DNA of 64,000 nucleotides. Origin: Reclinomonas americana ATCC 50394 (lineage: Eukaryota > Jakobida > Jakobea > Jakobida). The position numbers were made by a program, and so were the translations under genes. Positions within the stretch are counted from its first letter, which is position 1; every line of letters starts with the position of its first letter. Where the stretch lies: contig PS015010.1 in the NCBI GenBank assembly GCA_048213135.1, positions 1,426,001-1,490,000 of the forward strand, read 5' to 3'. Below the pieces are notes generated by a model, which ran no database searches, was not told where the DNA came from, and saw only the letters and a program-made list of their open reading frames with translations. Of this stretch, positions 46,384-55,177 are shown one piece after another.

Positions 46384-47960
46384 CAGGCACGGCGGCGTCT
46401 TCTGTACAGCCACCACAGCAAAAGTATCAATAAAATCAGCAGTATCACCCACCAGTAGCAGAGCAACCAGGCTACTACCCCTTTCGAACAATCATGCGGG
46501 GCATTGCCATCACAGCAGGCGCTGTACACTACCAGTGCATTGTTGGTACGCACCGGCATTTCAAATCCTTCTGTACCGGCAATTACAATACCATCGCTCA
46601 CCAGCCCGGCGGTAATGCTTGAAGGCGATTGCGCCGTGGCACCGTGGAAGTAAATATCGGCAGAGGCTTCCAGCACATCCGGGCTGTTAGGATAACTGCC
46701 GGGCATTACCTGCAGGTCAAACGACAACTGCCCCATCGTTTTGGGATTGCTTACCGGGTAAGGCAAACCTTCGGTGCCATCCAGCAGGTCGGTAGTGGGA
46801 TCGAGTGTGAAAATGATCCGGCTGTTGTCCCAGTCATAAACGATATTATTGATCACATAATCCGGTATATCGCTGTATGAAGCTTTCAGGTTCCATATTT
46901 TCTTCGCCTGGTTCATGTCCTGCGGTATATGAAAAGCCACCATCACCTTATCCGCAGCGCCTTTACCTGTGTTCTGAAAATTGATGGTATAGTGCAGTGT
47001 TTGCAGTGTTTTGGGCAGCGACAGGCACCTGGGGGAAACAGAAATACTGTTAGGATCATGTGCATATACACTCTGCATATTGGAAACAACACTGGTACCG
47101 CGGCTTATCCACTGTCCGCCTTTGTCATGGCGGTAAAACAACTCTGCCTCCATATTCGAAAAAGCCGGCAGCACATCCTTCTCTGCTGCAAGGAGTGAAA
47201 TAAAAATATTGGCGGTATCATCACTGGGCTTGATATTGTCAAACGTCAGGCCATACCTGTAGGCATTCAGATCGGCAGCGGCAGCGAGATTTACATTCTC
47301 ATTGTTAAACTTCCGCACATCGTTTACCTGTACCATCCGCTGCGTGTTAAAATCCTTTATGCCCGACATCTGCGCAGGATTGAGAATGGGTATAAAAGTG
47401 TTCTTCTCATTATTGTTGTAGCGGAATACCAGTTTGTAATCATAAATATTCTCCTGCGGAAATAACTTAGGAACATAACTGATGGCAGCCACCACGTAAT
47501 CGCTGTCCACAATGTCACGGGTGCTGGTAAACAACTTCACCTGGCCACTGGTGAGTGCCGGCGACGACATTTTCCCCGGCGCTGCTGCCGGCGTGCCTAT
47601 CATAACGGAACTGGCGGTGGTTGGAGGTCTGCGCCTGTGTTCGTACAACGCACTCGCCATCATTACCGGGGCGCCAAAGCAGGCTGAACTGGGAATCGTT
47701 ACAGGGCCACTTGAAAAATTACAGCAATAGTTGCCATCGCCTTTTTCCAGCCACAGGGAATACCTGGGGCTTTCACTGCCTGCGGGAAGATCCTGCCAGG
47801 AATACACCACCACCCCCGGTGGCAGGTAGATATTGATATTACTGCTGCCAATGCTGTTGGGCACCTGCAGGTAAGGCGCTGTTTGCGGGTACAGCAGGGA
47901 TGCCGGGAGAAAGGCCAGCAATAAACACAACAATTTCATGCCGGTGGGTATTGATTTCAT
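46383..47960 (-). CDS. Exported tail-anchored protein coupled to the CHAT protease gene
   Basis: A 525-residue protein with signal peptide (CLLLAFLPASLLYPQ; the start could be 47960 or 47939). A central region of 150 residues resembles DUF11/DUF7619-type conserved-repeat domains: LQTLHYTINFQNTGKGAADK and VMVAFHIPQDMN. A C-terminal helix (LCYWWVILLILLILLLWWLY) is followed by RRRRR, so the bulk is extracytoplasmic. The stop overlaps the CHAT start by 1 nt, which makes it the likely partner, regulator or substrate of that protease. That last step is inference. Confidence 0.8.
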   Translation of the reverse strand: MKSIPTGMKLLCLLLAFLPASLLYPQTAPYLQVPNSIGSSNINIYLPPGVVVYSWQDLPAGSESPRYSLWLEKGDGNYCCNFSSGPVTIPSSACFGAPVMMASALYEHRRRPPTTASSVMIGTPAAAPGKMSSPALTSGQVKLFTSTRDIVDSDYVVAAISYVPKLFPQENIYDYKLVFRYNNNEKNTFIPILNPAQMSGIKDFNTQRMVQVNDVRKFNNENVNLAAAADLNAYRYGLTFDNIKPSDDTANIFISLLAAEKDVLPAFSNMEAELFYRHDKGGQWISRGTSVVSNMQSVYAHDPNSISVSPRCLSLPKTLQTLHYTINFQNTGKGAADKVMVAFHIPQDMNQAKKIWNLKASYSDIPDYVINNIVYDWDNSRIIFTLDPTTDLLDGTEGLPYPVSNPKTMGQLSFDLQVMPGSYPNSPDVLEASADIYFHGATAQSPSSITAGLVSDGIVIAGTEGFEMPVRTNNALVVYSACCDGNAPHDCSKGVVAWLLCYWWVILLILLILLLWWLYRRRRRA

Positions 47961-48109
47961 GCTTGCAGATTTTATTGATTAAATAATATCAAGTTGTACA
48001 GCCTGCAAATTTGTTACCTGTAAATCAATGCATTTCACATTTTTTTCACAGGTCAGCTATAAAGATATACCCCGGCGCTACAACTTGTATATAAAATAAC
48101 AATACCCCA

Positions 48110-48145
48110 TAAAGAAAAGACCGGAACCCTGGGGCCCGGTCTTTG
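48110..48145 (-). terminator. Intrinsic terminator behind the duplicated-domain gene
   Basis: On the minus strand AAAGACCGG and CCGGTCTTT pair around an 11-nt loop, followed by TCTTTTCTTT. It separates the 705-residue gene from the CHAT operon, so the CHAT operon has its own promoter in 47961-48109, where I see no exact -7 box. Confidence 0.85.
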
Positions 48146-48171
48146 ATCGGTTTTCTGCGATCGTACTTACA

Positions 48172-50289
48172 CTATTTCAAACAGATGATACGCGATGTAT
48201 GGCTGTAATTGCCGGTGGTAACACTGTTGTAAATGGTTTTTTCATACGCGGTGAGCGCTACATAGCCGCACGGGTTCGATGTGGGCAGCGTCTGTATCTC
48301 AAACGTACCCGATCCGTTGGTCGTGCCGGACGGCGCAATACCTCCCGTACCCACAACCGTACCGAATGGTGAGGACACCTGGTAGTTCAGCAGCCAGGCA
48401 TCATTTACAGTAAAGCTGCCGGTGATCTTGCTGCCTTTGGTATAGTGCGAGCAATCGCCACCATCATCAATCACCAGGTTAACGTAAGGTACAATACTGT
48501 CCATTTGTATTACCTGGCTGGCACTGCCGGTTACAGTTACACCATCTGCCGCCATATTCTCAATGGTAATACGCAGCCTGTCATTGGTACCCGGGCTCCA
48601 CAACGCCACCACGCTGTTGATGTTGTTGGAGAAGTCCTGGTATTCGTAACAGTTATTCACCGCCGATACTGTTGGGTGCGTTATACCGGAACCGTTGAAG
48701 CCCAGCAGGTGCAGGTCATTGTTCACAAAATACTCGGCACTGGTGTTCAGGTTATTTACACGGATGCGGTATTTCGTTCCCACAAAGGGCGAGCACAGGG
48801 CCTGTACCACAATGATGCCGCCAAACGGACTGCCAGTGTAGGTATTGGTCTGGTTGATCTCAATCTTGGCGCCGGCTTTGGTCAAACCGCTTACGCCATC
48901 AATATTATCAACAGACACACCTCCTACGGTAAACAGCTGCGGATTTTTTCCATCCCAGGGTTTACCCGGGCGGATCTGGATATAACTGTCCAGCACATTG
49001 CCCCAGTAAGAAGGTTTGAAACCACTGGCCGGCGTGTTCCACGACAGTACAGCCCTCAGTTTCAGTACCACCGGTGTATCGCATTTTTTGCGGTAGGCCG
49101 ACAGGTCAACGGGCAATATCACGGAGTAGGAAATGCCTTCTTTCGGGTATTCACCCAGCAGGTCATGCACGTCTACCGATGCGGTGCCTATCTGCTTCCA
49201 TTGGCAATCACCATCGCTCTGTATCCAGAAGGTTACATATTCTTTTGATCCGCGGTGACAGAGGTCGCCACCATAACCGCCGGGCCTTTTTATCTGCAGC
49301 GTACCCACCAGTGCCTCGTTGTGATAATCAAGACCGGCACAGAAGATCTGTTCATAGCTGGTGTTGTACTGCAGCAGTTGCAGTTTGGCCAGGCTGTCTT
49401 TCCACACCAGCCCCGCTTTGGAGAACAGGCTTTCATTCAGCTTGATCTTTTCCACGTCGGGTGTGTCAATGGATTCAGCCAGCAGTTTCACACCCACGCG
49501 GTGCGATTCCACATCCAGTTTCTGGTCCTTATAAAATTTAGCCAGTTCAGCGATCTCCATTTTCGGTGCTTCCAGTTCATCTTTTACCGACAGCAGTTTC
49601 TCTTTTCCGCCGGGCACAAAATCAGCCAGGCTGTTGATGGAGATAAAAGGATTCAGGATCGCTTTTTCCAGGAGCGGCCCCACGCTTTCCAGTCCAAAAT
49701 GCGGATTCAGGATCATGAGCGGCCTTATTTGTACCCTTACGTCTTTTTTATCGGCCCACAGGTAAGGAAAACTGCTGGTACAGTTCGGGTCATTGGCCGG
49801 AGGTATCGCGTTCCAGCACAGTACAGCGCGTACCTTAGGCAGGTTGGCCTTGCGGCAGGTAAAATGACGGGGGTTGATCTTCAGGCGAAGGGTGTAGGAA
49901 ATGGGTTTCTCCAGTTTCTTGTCACAATCCTTCGTATCGGGAATGTCGTGTACGTTCACACCGGTGAATCCCATGTCATTCCAGGTGCCGTCACCATAAT
50001 CAAGGTAGAAGCGTACATATTCATAGCTTCCCTTGCTGCACAGAACGCCACTGTAGCCCTGCGCTCTTTTGATGCTGATCGTCGCCGTCAGTTCTTCCTG
50101 TTGCGGGTTAAAGCCCACACAGCCAATGGCTTCATAACTGGTATTGAATGGCTTGGGTATAAAGCCAAATACCGCTTCCGCCGTTTTCATAGACAGTTTG
50201 GCGGGATCCTGTGTCAGTACCTGGAGGAATTTGTTACGATTGTCGAGGAGATCCAGGAGATCCGCGGCATCGGATGTTGCTTTTGCCAT
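48172..50289 (-). CDS. Large protein with duplicated domain of unknown function, no export signal
   Basis: A 705-residue protein starting at 50289 (MAKATSDAADLLDLLDNRNK). Residues 47-190 and 307-441 are two copies of one domain: both contain NTSYE.I.C.G, then IKR..GY.G.LC..GS.EYV.F, VHD and RAVL.WN, with a conserved Cys in each copy. The C-terminal 260 residues are beta-rich with Gly/Thr/Asn, like extracellular adhesin-type modules. There is no signal peptide, lipobox or T9SS-like C-terminal domain visible. I do not recognise it. Located between the CHAT operon and the FAD oxidases, with its own terminator. Confidence 0.85.
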   Translation of the reverse strand: MAKATSDAADLLDLLDNRNKFLQVLTQDPAKLSMKTAEAVFGFIPKPFNTSYEAIGCVGFNPQQEELTATISIKRAQGYSGVLCSKGSYEYVRFYLDYGDGTWNDMGFTGVNVHDIPDTKDCDKKLEKPISYTLRLKINPRHFTCRKANLPKVRAVLCWNAIPPANDPNCTSSFPYLWADKKDVRVQIRPLMILNPHFGLESVGPLLEKAILNPFISINSLADFVPGGKEKLLSVKDELEAPKMEIAELAKFYKDQKLDVESHRVGVKLLAESIDTPDVEKIKLNESLFSKAGLVWKDSLAKLQLLQYNTSYEQIFCAGLDYHNEALVGTLQIKRPGGYGGDLCHRGSKEYVTFWIQSDGDCQWKQIGTASVDVHDLLGEYPKEGISYSVILPVDLSAYRKKCDTPVVLKLRAVLSWNTPASGFKPSYWGNVLDSYIQIRPGKPWDGKNPQLFTVGGVSVDNIDGVSGLTKAGAKIEINQTNTYTGSPFGGIIVVQALCSPFVGTKYRIRVNNLNTSAEYFVNNDLHLLGFNGSGITHPTVSAVNNCYEYQDFSNNINSVVALWSPGTNDRLRITIENMAADGVTVTGSASQVIQMDSIVPYVNLVIDDGGDCSHYTKGSKITGSFTVNDAWLLNYQVSSPFGTVVGTGGIAPSGTTNGSGTFEIQTLPTSNPCGYVALTAYEKTIYNSVTTGNYSHTSRIICLK

Positions 50290-50427
50290 AGCGTTTGATT
50301 TTATTATGTGAAGAATAGTTTTCCCAGGTCGGGTTGTACCTGCTGTTGCCCAAACCGGCAATTTGTTACCGGGTGCAACCCTACCACAATGTGGTAATAC
50401 GTTTCCTGTGAAAACCTTTGCCATGGC

Positions 50428-50516
50428 GTGTCCCTGCGGGCCGGGCTCTCCGCTGCAAATCCTCGCCGCTCGTACCTCGCCGCTGCGGGTTTTCCGCTGC
50501 CATCCCTCACGCACTT
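50428..50516. repeat. GC-rich dispersed intergenic repeat, copy 2
   Basis: GGCGTGTCCCTGCGGGCCGG through ATCCCTCACGCAC is related to 7866-7960 in the same orientation. It fills much of the 384-nt gap 50290-50673, which otherwise holds no gene. A near-match -7 box (TATACTTG, about 50549) might serve the oxidase operon. Confidence 0.65.
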
Positions 50517-50673
50517 TCATAGAACAGTGCATTGAAATAATTGAGTACTGTATACTTGTTGGCAGCTCTTCTTCTTACTGCTAAAAAACAAAACCCGTAC
50601 TTCTACGCTCCCCTGTTTTCTTTTACTGTACTAACATTAACCCGCCTAAAAAAACCTATTACTGATCTGCCTT

Positions 50674-51882
50674 ATGACAACAACTGAAACCCATTACGAT
50701 GTCATCGTTACCGGCGGCGGCGCCATGGGACTGGCTGCTGCTTATGAACTCAGCAAACGAAAAGTGAAAGTGCTCGTACTCGAACAATTCACTTTCATGA
50801 ACCAGCTGGGCAGTTCTGCCGGTGTATCCCGCCAGTACCGCATCCCCTACCCGCAGGACTACATGGTAAAAATGGCGCTGGAAGCCCAGCCTTACTGGGA
50901 CGAACTGCAAAACCATACCGGTGCCACACTCATGGATAAAGTGGGTACACTCTGGTTTGGCGATCCCACGGTACATTCAACCGAAGGCAATATCGCCGAA
51001 GCGGAAAAAGCATTACAGTCCATGAAAGTGCCTTACACATCGCTTTCTTCCAAAGACATCGAAACGCAATACCATTTCCGCGATCTTCCAGGTAATTACA
51101 CCGGTCTTTTTCAACCAGATGGGGCCAGCATTAACCTGCAGGCCACACTGCAAACCCTGTACGACCTGAATAAGATAAGCGGCTATGTAACGCTAAAAGA
51201 TGAAGCGCCGGTTACCGGTATCCGTTCTTTCGGTAAATCCACACTGGTATCCATACCCGGCATTACTTATTCCACCAGTAAACTGGTAGTGGTACCGGGC
51301 CCCTACATCAACAGTATCATCAACCTGATGGATTTTACCATAGAGGCCACTTACTGGAATATGGCATCGGCTTATTTCAAAAAAACAAACCCTTCCATTC
51401 AATACCCCACCTGGTTCGTTTTCCAGAATGCCGTGGGGCAAAATGGCAACCAGTTCTATGGCTTCCCCGAAGTGGACTGGAATTACCCGGGGTACATCCG
51501 CGTAGCGCCCGACTTTGTGATGCACCCGCTAACGGACCCGGACAAACGCAGTTTCGTTCCCAACCCAGATGAGCTGGCTTATACATCGCAATGGGTAAAG
51601 AACCACATGACAGGCCTCGATCCTGTTCCGCACTTCACCTCTACCTGCCTGGTGGCGCTGAGCCGGATACCCGATAAGGAACTGCTGATTGATTTCGCCC
51701 CGCCCTTTGTACCCAATCACCAGAACATCGCGATCTACGCTACGGGCTGGGCGGCTAAATTCATTCCCCTGCTGGGTAAAATACTGGCAGAGATGGCACT
51801 CGACGGGTACTCTTCCTACGATATCAAGCCATTCGCACTCGGACATATCTATTTCAAATCATTAAAAGAAGAAACATCATGA
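50674..51882 (+). CDS. FAD-dependent oxidoreductase, sarcosine/N-methyltryptophan oxidase type
   Basis: A 402-residue DAO-family flavoprotein. The FAD loop is YDVIVTGGGAMGLAAAYELS. GSSAGVSRQYRIPY matches the signature around the flavin in monomeric sarcosine oxidase and SolA. TSTCLVALSRIPDKELLIDF keeps a Cys at the position that binds FAD covalently in that group. These enzymes oxidise secondary or N-methyl amines and release hydrogen peroxide. The stop overlaps the next oxidase gene by 4 nt. The substrate is unknown. Confidence 0.85.
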   Translation: MTTTETHYDVIVTGGGAMGLAAAYELSKRKVKVLVLEQFTFMNQLGSSAGVSRQYRIPYPQDYMVKMALEAQPYWDELQNHTGATLMDKVGTLWFGDPTVHSTEGNIAEAEKALQSMKVPYTSLSSKDIETQYHFRDLPGNYTGLFQPDGASINLQATLQTLYDLNKISGYVTLKDEAPVTGIRSFGKSTLVSIPGITYSTSKLVVVPGPYINSIINLMDFTIEATYWNMASAYFKKTNPSIQYPTWFVFQNAVGQNGNQFYGFPEVDWNYPGYIRVAPDFVMHPLTDPDKRSFVPNPDELAYTSQWVKNHMTGLDPVPHFTSTCLVALSRIPDKELLIDFAPPFVPNHQNIAIYATGWAAKFIPLLGKILAEMALDGYSSYDIKPFALGHIYFKSLKEETS

Positions 51883-53606
51883 ATAAGAATACTCCCCTCA
51901 ACAACGGCATGCAACCCGGCATGAAGACCAAAGTCGCCATCATCGGCGCAGGTACATCCGGTCTATATACAGCATGGCGCCTCACCACCGATGCCGGTTA
52001 TGCCGGCAGCGATGTGCAGGTACTCGACATGAATACCAAACTCGGCGGCAGGCTGGAATCCGTTATCATGCCCGGTATGAATGTAGTGGGCGAACTTGGC
52101 GGTATGCGCTACCTCACTTCACAGGCCATTGTAACCACGTTGATAGAGCAGGTATTTAAAGATGAAATGACAGCCGTAGATTTTCCCATGGGTAACCCCG
52201 CCGACCTCATCATGTACCTGCGCAAACAAAGGAGCAAGCAGGACGCGTGGACACAGGCACAGCAGCAGGGACAGAAATTCATTACCCGGTATTATCTCAA
52301 TGATGACAACATGGGTTACAGTGTAGATCAGTTGTTCAACAAGATCATCTATGATGTTCTCATGGCCGATCCCTGGTTTGTACAGCAATACGGCAGTAAA
52401 GTGAGCAAAGGCCCCGGCCCATACGATTATAATTTCCAGCTGACCAGTTACGACTGGGACCAGGTAAAACCGCGGCTCATCTATAACTTCCCCGGCTCGC
52501 CTTATTACAACCGCAAGGTGAATGACCTGGGTTTTTGGAACCTCATCAAAGACCAGGTATCGGAAGAAGGATATTCATTCGCCGCCAATGCCGGTGGTTA
52601 TTATTCCAACACCATCAACTGGAATGCAGCGGAAGCCTTTCCTTATATGGTGGGCGATTTTTCCAGCGGCGACATCAAATACAAAACCATACAGGAAGGT
52701 TACGACAGTATCGCTTATGCGCTGGCCAACGCCTACATGGCAGTGAAAGGCGCCTGCATCTGGTCGGAGAACCAACTGGTTACTTTTTCAAAGGACCATG
52801 CGTTGAGCAGCGAATACAAGTATGAACTGGAATTCCTTAACCTGCCTTCCAACAAACGGTGGACAATTTATGCCGACACCATCGTACTGGCCATGCCCCG
52901 CCGTTCGCTTGAACTGCTCGATCAGAATAATTTCTTCTTCGCCATTGATGAAAGAAAGGAACTCAATTACAACATCCGTTCCGTGATCATGGAACCATCA
53001 TTCAAAATACTGATGGGCTTTGAATATCCCTGGTGGAAAAAACTCAACATCGATTCGGGGCATTCCATCACCGATCTTCCCCTGCGCCAGTGTTATTATT
53101 TCGGCACCGATCCGCAAAACGATCACTCCCTGCTGCTCGGCAGTTACGGCGATATGGAAACCGAAACGTTCTGGAAAGCCCTCTCCGATGACAAAGTGCT
53201 GTTCACCATGAGGCCCACACAATCCGCATCCCTGGCCGAATTACGACAACTGAATGATGTACAGGCCACGCAAATGATGGTGGACGAGGTACTTAACCAG
53301 TTACGGGAAGTGCATGGCCCGGATGTGGAGATACCTTCACCTTATGTGACCTGGTTCAAGGACTGGACCGACGATCCGTTTGGCGCCGGCTATCACGCCT
53401 GGAAGGCGGGCTATTCCGTTAAGGATGTAATGCCTTACATGCGCAAACCGCTACCCGGCGAACAGGTACACATCTGCGGCGAAGCCTATTCCGATCAGCA
53501 GGGCTGGGTGGAAGGCGCTTTCTGCGTAGCGGAAAATATGCTCGAAGAATGTTTTGGCATGACAAGGCCTTCGTGGCTGGACCCGAATTATTATATGGGC
53601 TGGTAA
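51879..53606 (+). CDS. Flavin amine oxidase, L-amino-acid-oxidase-like
   Basis: A 575-residue flavoprotein. The dinucleotide loop is KVAIIGAGTSGLYTAWRL, followed by the GGR motif (MNTKLGGRLESV) and GELGGMRYL. The C-terminal flavin motif is HICGEAYSDQQGWVEGAF, typical of L-amino-acid and monoamine oxidases. There is no signal peptide. It overlaps the upstream FAD enzyme by 4 nt, which suggests consecutive steps on one amine or amino acid. Candidate activities are L-amino acid oxidase or a Trp/Lys oxidase; the sequence does not settle this. Confidence 0.85.
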   Translation: MNKNTPLNNGMQPGMKTKVAIIGAGTSGLYTAWRLTTDAGYAGSDVQVLDMNTKLGGRLESVIMPGMNVVGELGGMRYLTSQAIVTTLIEQVFKDEMTAVDFPMGNPADLIMYLRKQRSKQDAWTQAQQQGQKFITRYYLNDDNMGYSVDQLFNKIIYDVLMADPWFVQQYGSKVSKGPGPYDYNFQLTSYDWDQVKPRLIYNFPGSPYYNRKVNDLGFWNLIKDQVSEEGYSFAANAGGYYSNTINWNAAEAFPYMVGDFSSGDIKYKTIQEGYDSIAYALANAYMAVKGACIWSENQLVTFSKDHALSSEYKYELEFLNLPSNKRWTIYADTIVLAMPRRSLELLDQNNFFFAIDERKELNYNIRSVIMEPSFKILMGFEYPWWKKLNIDSGHSITDLPLRQCYYFGTDPQNDHSLLLGSYGDMETETFWKALSDDKVLFTMRPTQSASLAELRQLNDVQATQMMVDEVLNQLREVHGPDVEIPSPYVTWFKDWTDDPFGAGYHAWKAGYSVKDVMPYMRKPLPGEQVHICGEAYSDQQGWVEGAFCVAENMLEECFGMTRPSWLDPNYYMGW

Positions 53607-53623
53607 CAGGCTGTCGTGATATA

Positions 53624-54226
53624 TTACTTGTTATCCAGGATGTCGGATACTTTATCAAAAAGGGCAAGCGCATCTGTTTCGTTCAGCCCTTTCGCAAGGG
53701 TGATGTTTTTAGCCCCGTAACGCATGCATATCCTGTAAGCAGAATTACGCATATGCCTGCGTATCGCCTGCCCTGTTTCGTGTGACAACGCTACCATTCC
53801 GGAAGACAGGTTGGATATGGCTCCCGGCACCGATAAGGAACCGCCGGAAGTAACAATCGTTGTAGTCGTATACTCCTGCCCCGATGGGGTTTTGATAAAA
53901 TATTCCGCGACATTCTTTCTTTCATACACATTAGCGCCAACAACAATATTGCTGGCATTGATCTTAAACTCTTCCTGCCGCCGGAGCAGGTTAATAAGGT
54001 ACATGAGCCCGATAGCGAGTACAACCATCCATATCAGCCAGGCAAAAATACCTGAAACCAAACTTTCCGGAGCCGACCTGAAGACGATCAGGGCTGCGGG
54101 AATCGCTGTGAAAAAACAAAGCGGGGCCGCCATCTTAAAGCTGAGGGGTGATTTTTTATATACGACCTTTGTATACTCACCCTCTTCCGTGATGGCGAAA
54201 TTGTAAACAGGGTTAACTGTGTTCAT
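53624..54226 (-). CDS. Two-helix membrane protein of unknown function
   Basis: A 200-residue protein with two adjacent helices (MAAPLCFFTAIPAALIVF, GIFAWLIWMVVLAIGLMYLI) near residues 30-85. The soluble C-terminus contains GQEYTTTTIVTSGG and a final helix ETDALALFDKVSDILDN. The pattern resembles bacterial PH-like-domain membrane proteins. I do not recognise a specific family. It ends 17 nt from the convergent oxidase gene. Confidence 0.7.
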   Translation of the reverse strand: MNTVNPVYNFAITEEGEYTKVVYKKSPLSFKMAAPLCFFTAIPAALIVFRSAPESLVSGIFAWLIWMVVLAIGLMYLINLLRRQEEFKINASNIVVGANVYERKNVAEYFIKTPSGQEYTTTTIVTSGGSLSVPGAISNLSSGMVALSHETGQAIRRHMRNSAYRICMRYGAKNITLAKGLNETDALALFDKVSDILDNK

Positions 54227-54314
54227 AGCAGTAGTTTTACTATTAGTGATGTAAAATGGTTACGAATTTTTCGGGAAATCTATTCGGCAGTAAACGGGAT
54301 GGAGTTCACCCGTA

Positions 54315-55145
54315 TTATTTACTTTTTCCTTCATACTCCTGCAACACTTCATTCGCCAGGTCGGGAAAGTCTGTTATAATACCATCCACGCCTATCTTCA
54401 TAAAGTACATCATCTCATCGCGGTTATTGACGGTCCATACGTTGACCTTTTTACCTGCCTTATGCATTTTTTCAATAAAAGACTTGGTGAGCAGCCGGTT
54501 ATAAACAGACACTTCGGTTACATAATCATCAGCGGAAGGAGTATTAAACATACCTGTCAGCAGCAATTGGTGCAGCGGAATTTCCGGGGCCATCGCATGT
54601 ACGGTATCCAGTATTTTTTCTTTAAAGGAATGGATCATGCACCAGCTTTCCGCTTTATGCTTACGGATCAGTTGAATAACTTTACGCTCTATACCCGGGT
54701 ATACATTATTGCCTTCTTTCAATTCTATCAGCAATACCGCTTTCCCGTTCACCACGCGGATCGCATCTTCCAGCAGGGGTATTTTTTCCTGAAGGGTATC
54801 GCCACGAAAAGGTTTGATAAAATATTTCCGGATCTCATCATAGTTCATATTCCTGATCCGGCCTTTACCATTGGTCATCCTGTCGATGGTTTCATCGTGC
54901 ATAACCATGATCTCTCCGTCGGCAGTCTGGTGCACATCAATTTCAATGCGTGCGCATTTCATTTCAAGCCCCTTGCGAATGGCCGACAATGTATTTTCCT
55001 GTGCCAGACCACCCGCGCCGCGATGCCCGGTTATGGTTACCTGCTGGCGCATACCTGTGCAGGGAACAGCGTTTTTCCTGGTGCGGAAGCCGTAGAACAG
55101 CGAGACAGACAGGAGAAGGGCAATTACAATGATGAGTTTTTCCAT
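54315..55145 (-). CDS. Glycerophosphodiester phosphodiesterase
   Basis: A 276-residue exported GDPD. The signal/anchor is KLIIVIALLLSVSLFYGF. Active-site blocks are TGHRGAGGLAQENTLSAI (HRG..ENT), RIEIDVHQTADGEIMVMHD (E.D and His) and LLIELKEG; the C-terminal VNVWTVNNRDEM and GVDGIITDFPD are also typical. It hydrolyses glycerophosphodiesters to glycerol-3-phosphate and an alcohol outside the cytoplasm. It follows the lectin-like gene by 32 nt on the same strand, so it may share that transcript. Confidence 0.93.
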   Translation of the reverse strand: MEKLIIVIALLLSVSLFYGFRTRKNAVPCTGMRQQVTITGHRGAGGLAQENTLSAIRKGLEMKCARIEIDVHQTADGEIMVMHDETIDRMTNGKGRIRNMNYDEIRKYFIKPFRGDTLQEKIPLLEDAIRVVNGKAVLLIELKEGNNVYPGIERKVIQLIRKHKAESWCMIHSFKEKILDTVHAMAPEIPLHQLLLTGMFNTPSADDYVTEVSVYNRLLTKSFIEKMHKAGKKVNVWTVNNRDEMMYFMKIGVDGIITDFPDLANEVLQEYEGKSK

Positions 55146-55177
55146 AGTGTATATGATTAGTATCATGAATAAATTTG

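Noticed and set aside
49255-50298. A 347-residue plus-strand frame opposite the duplicated-domain protein
   Set aside because: The internal duplication is visible only in the minus-strand reading, which is therefore the real gene.
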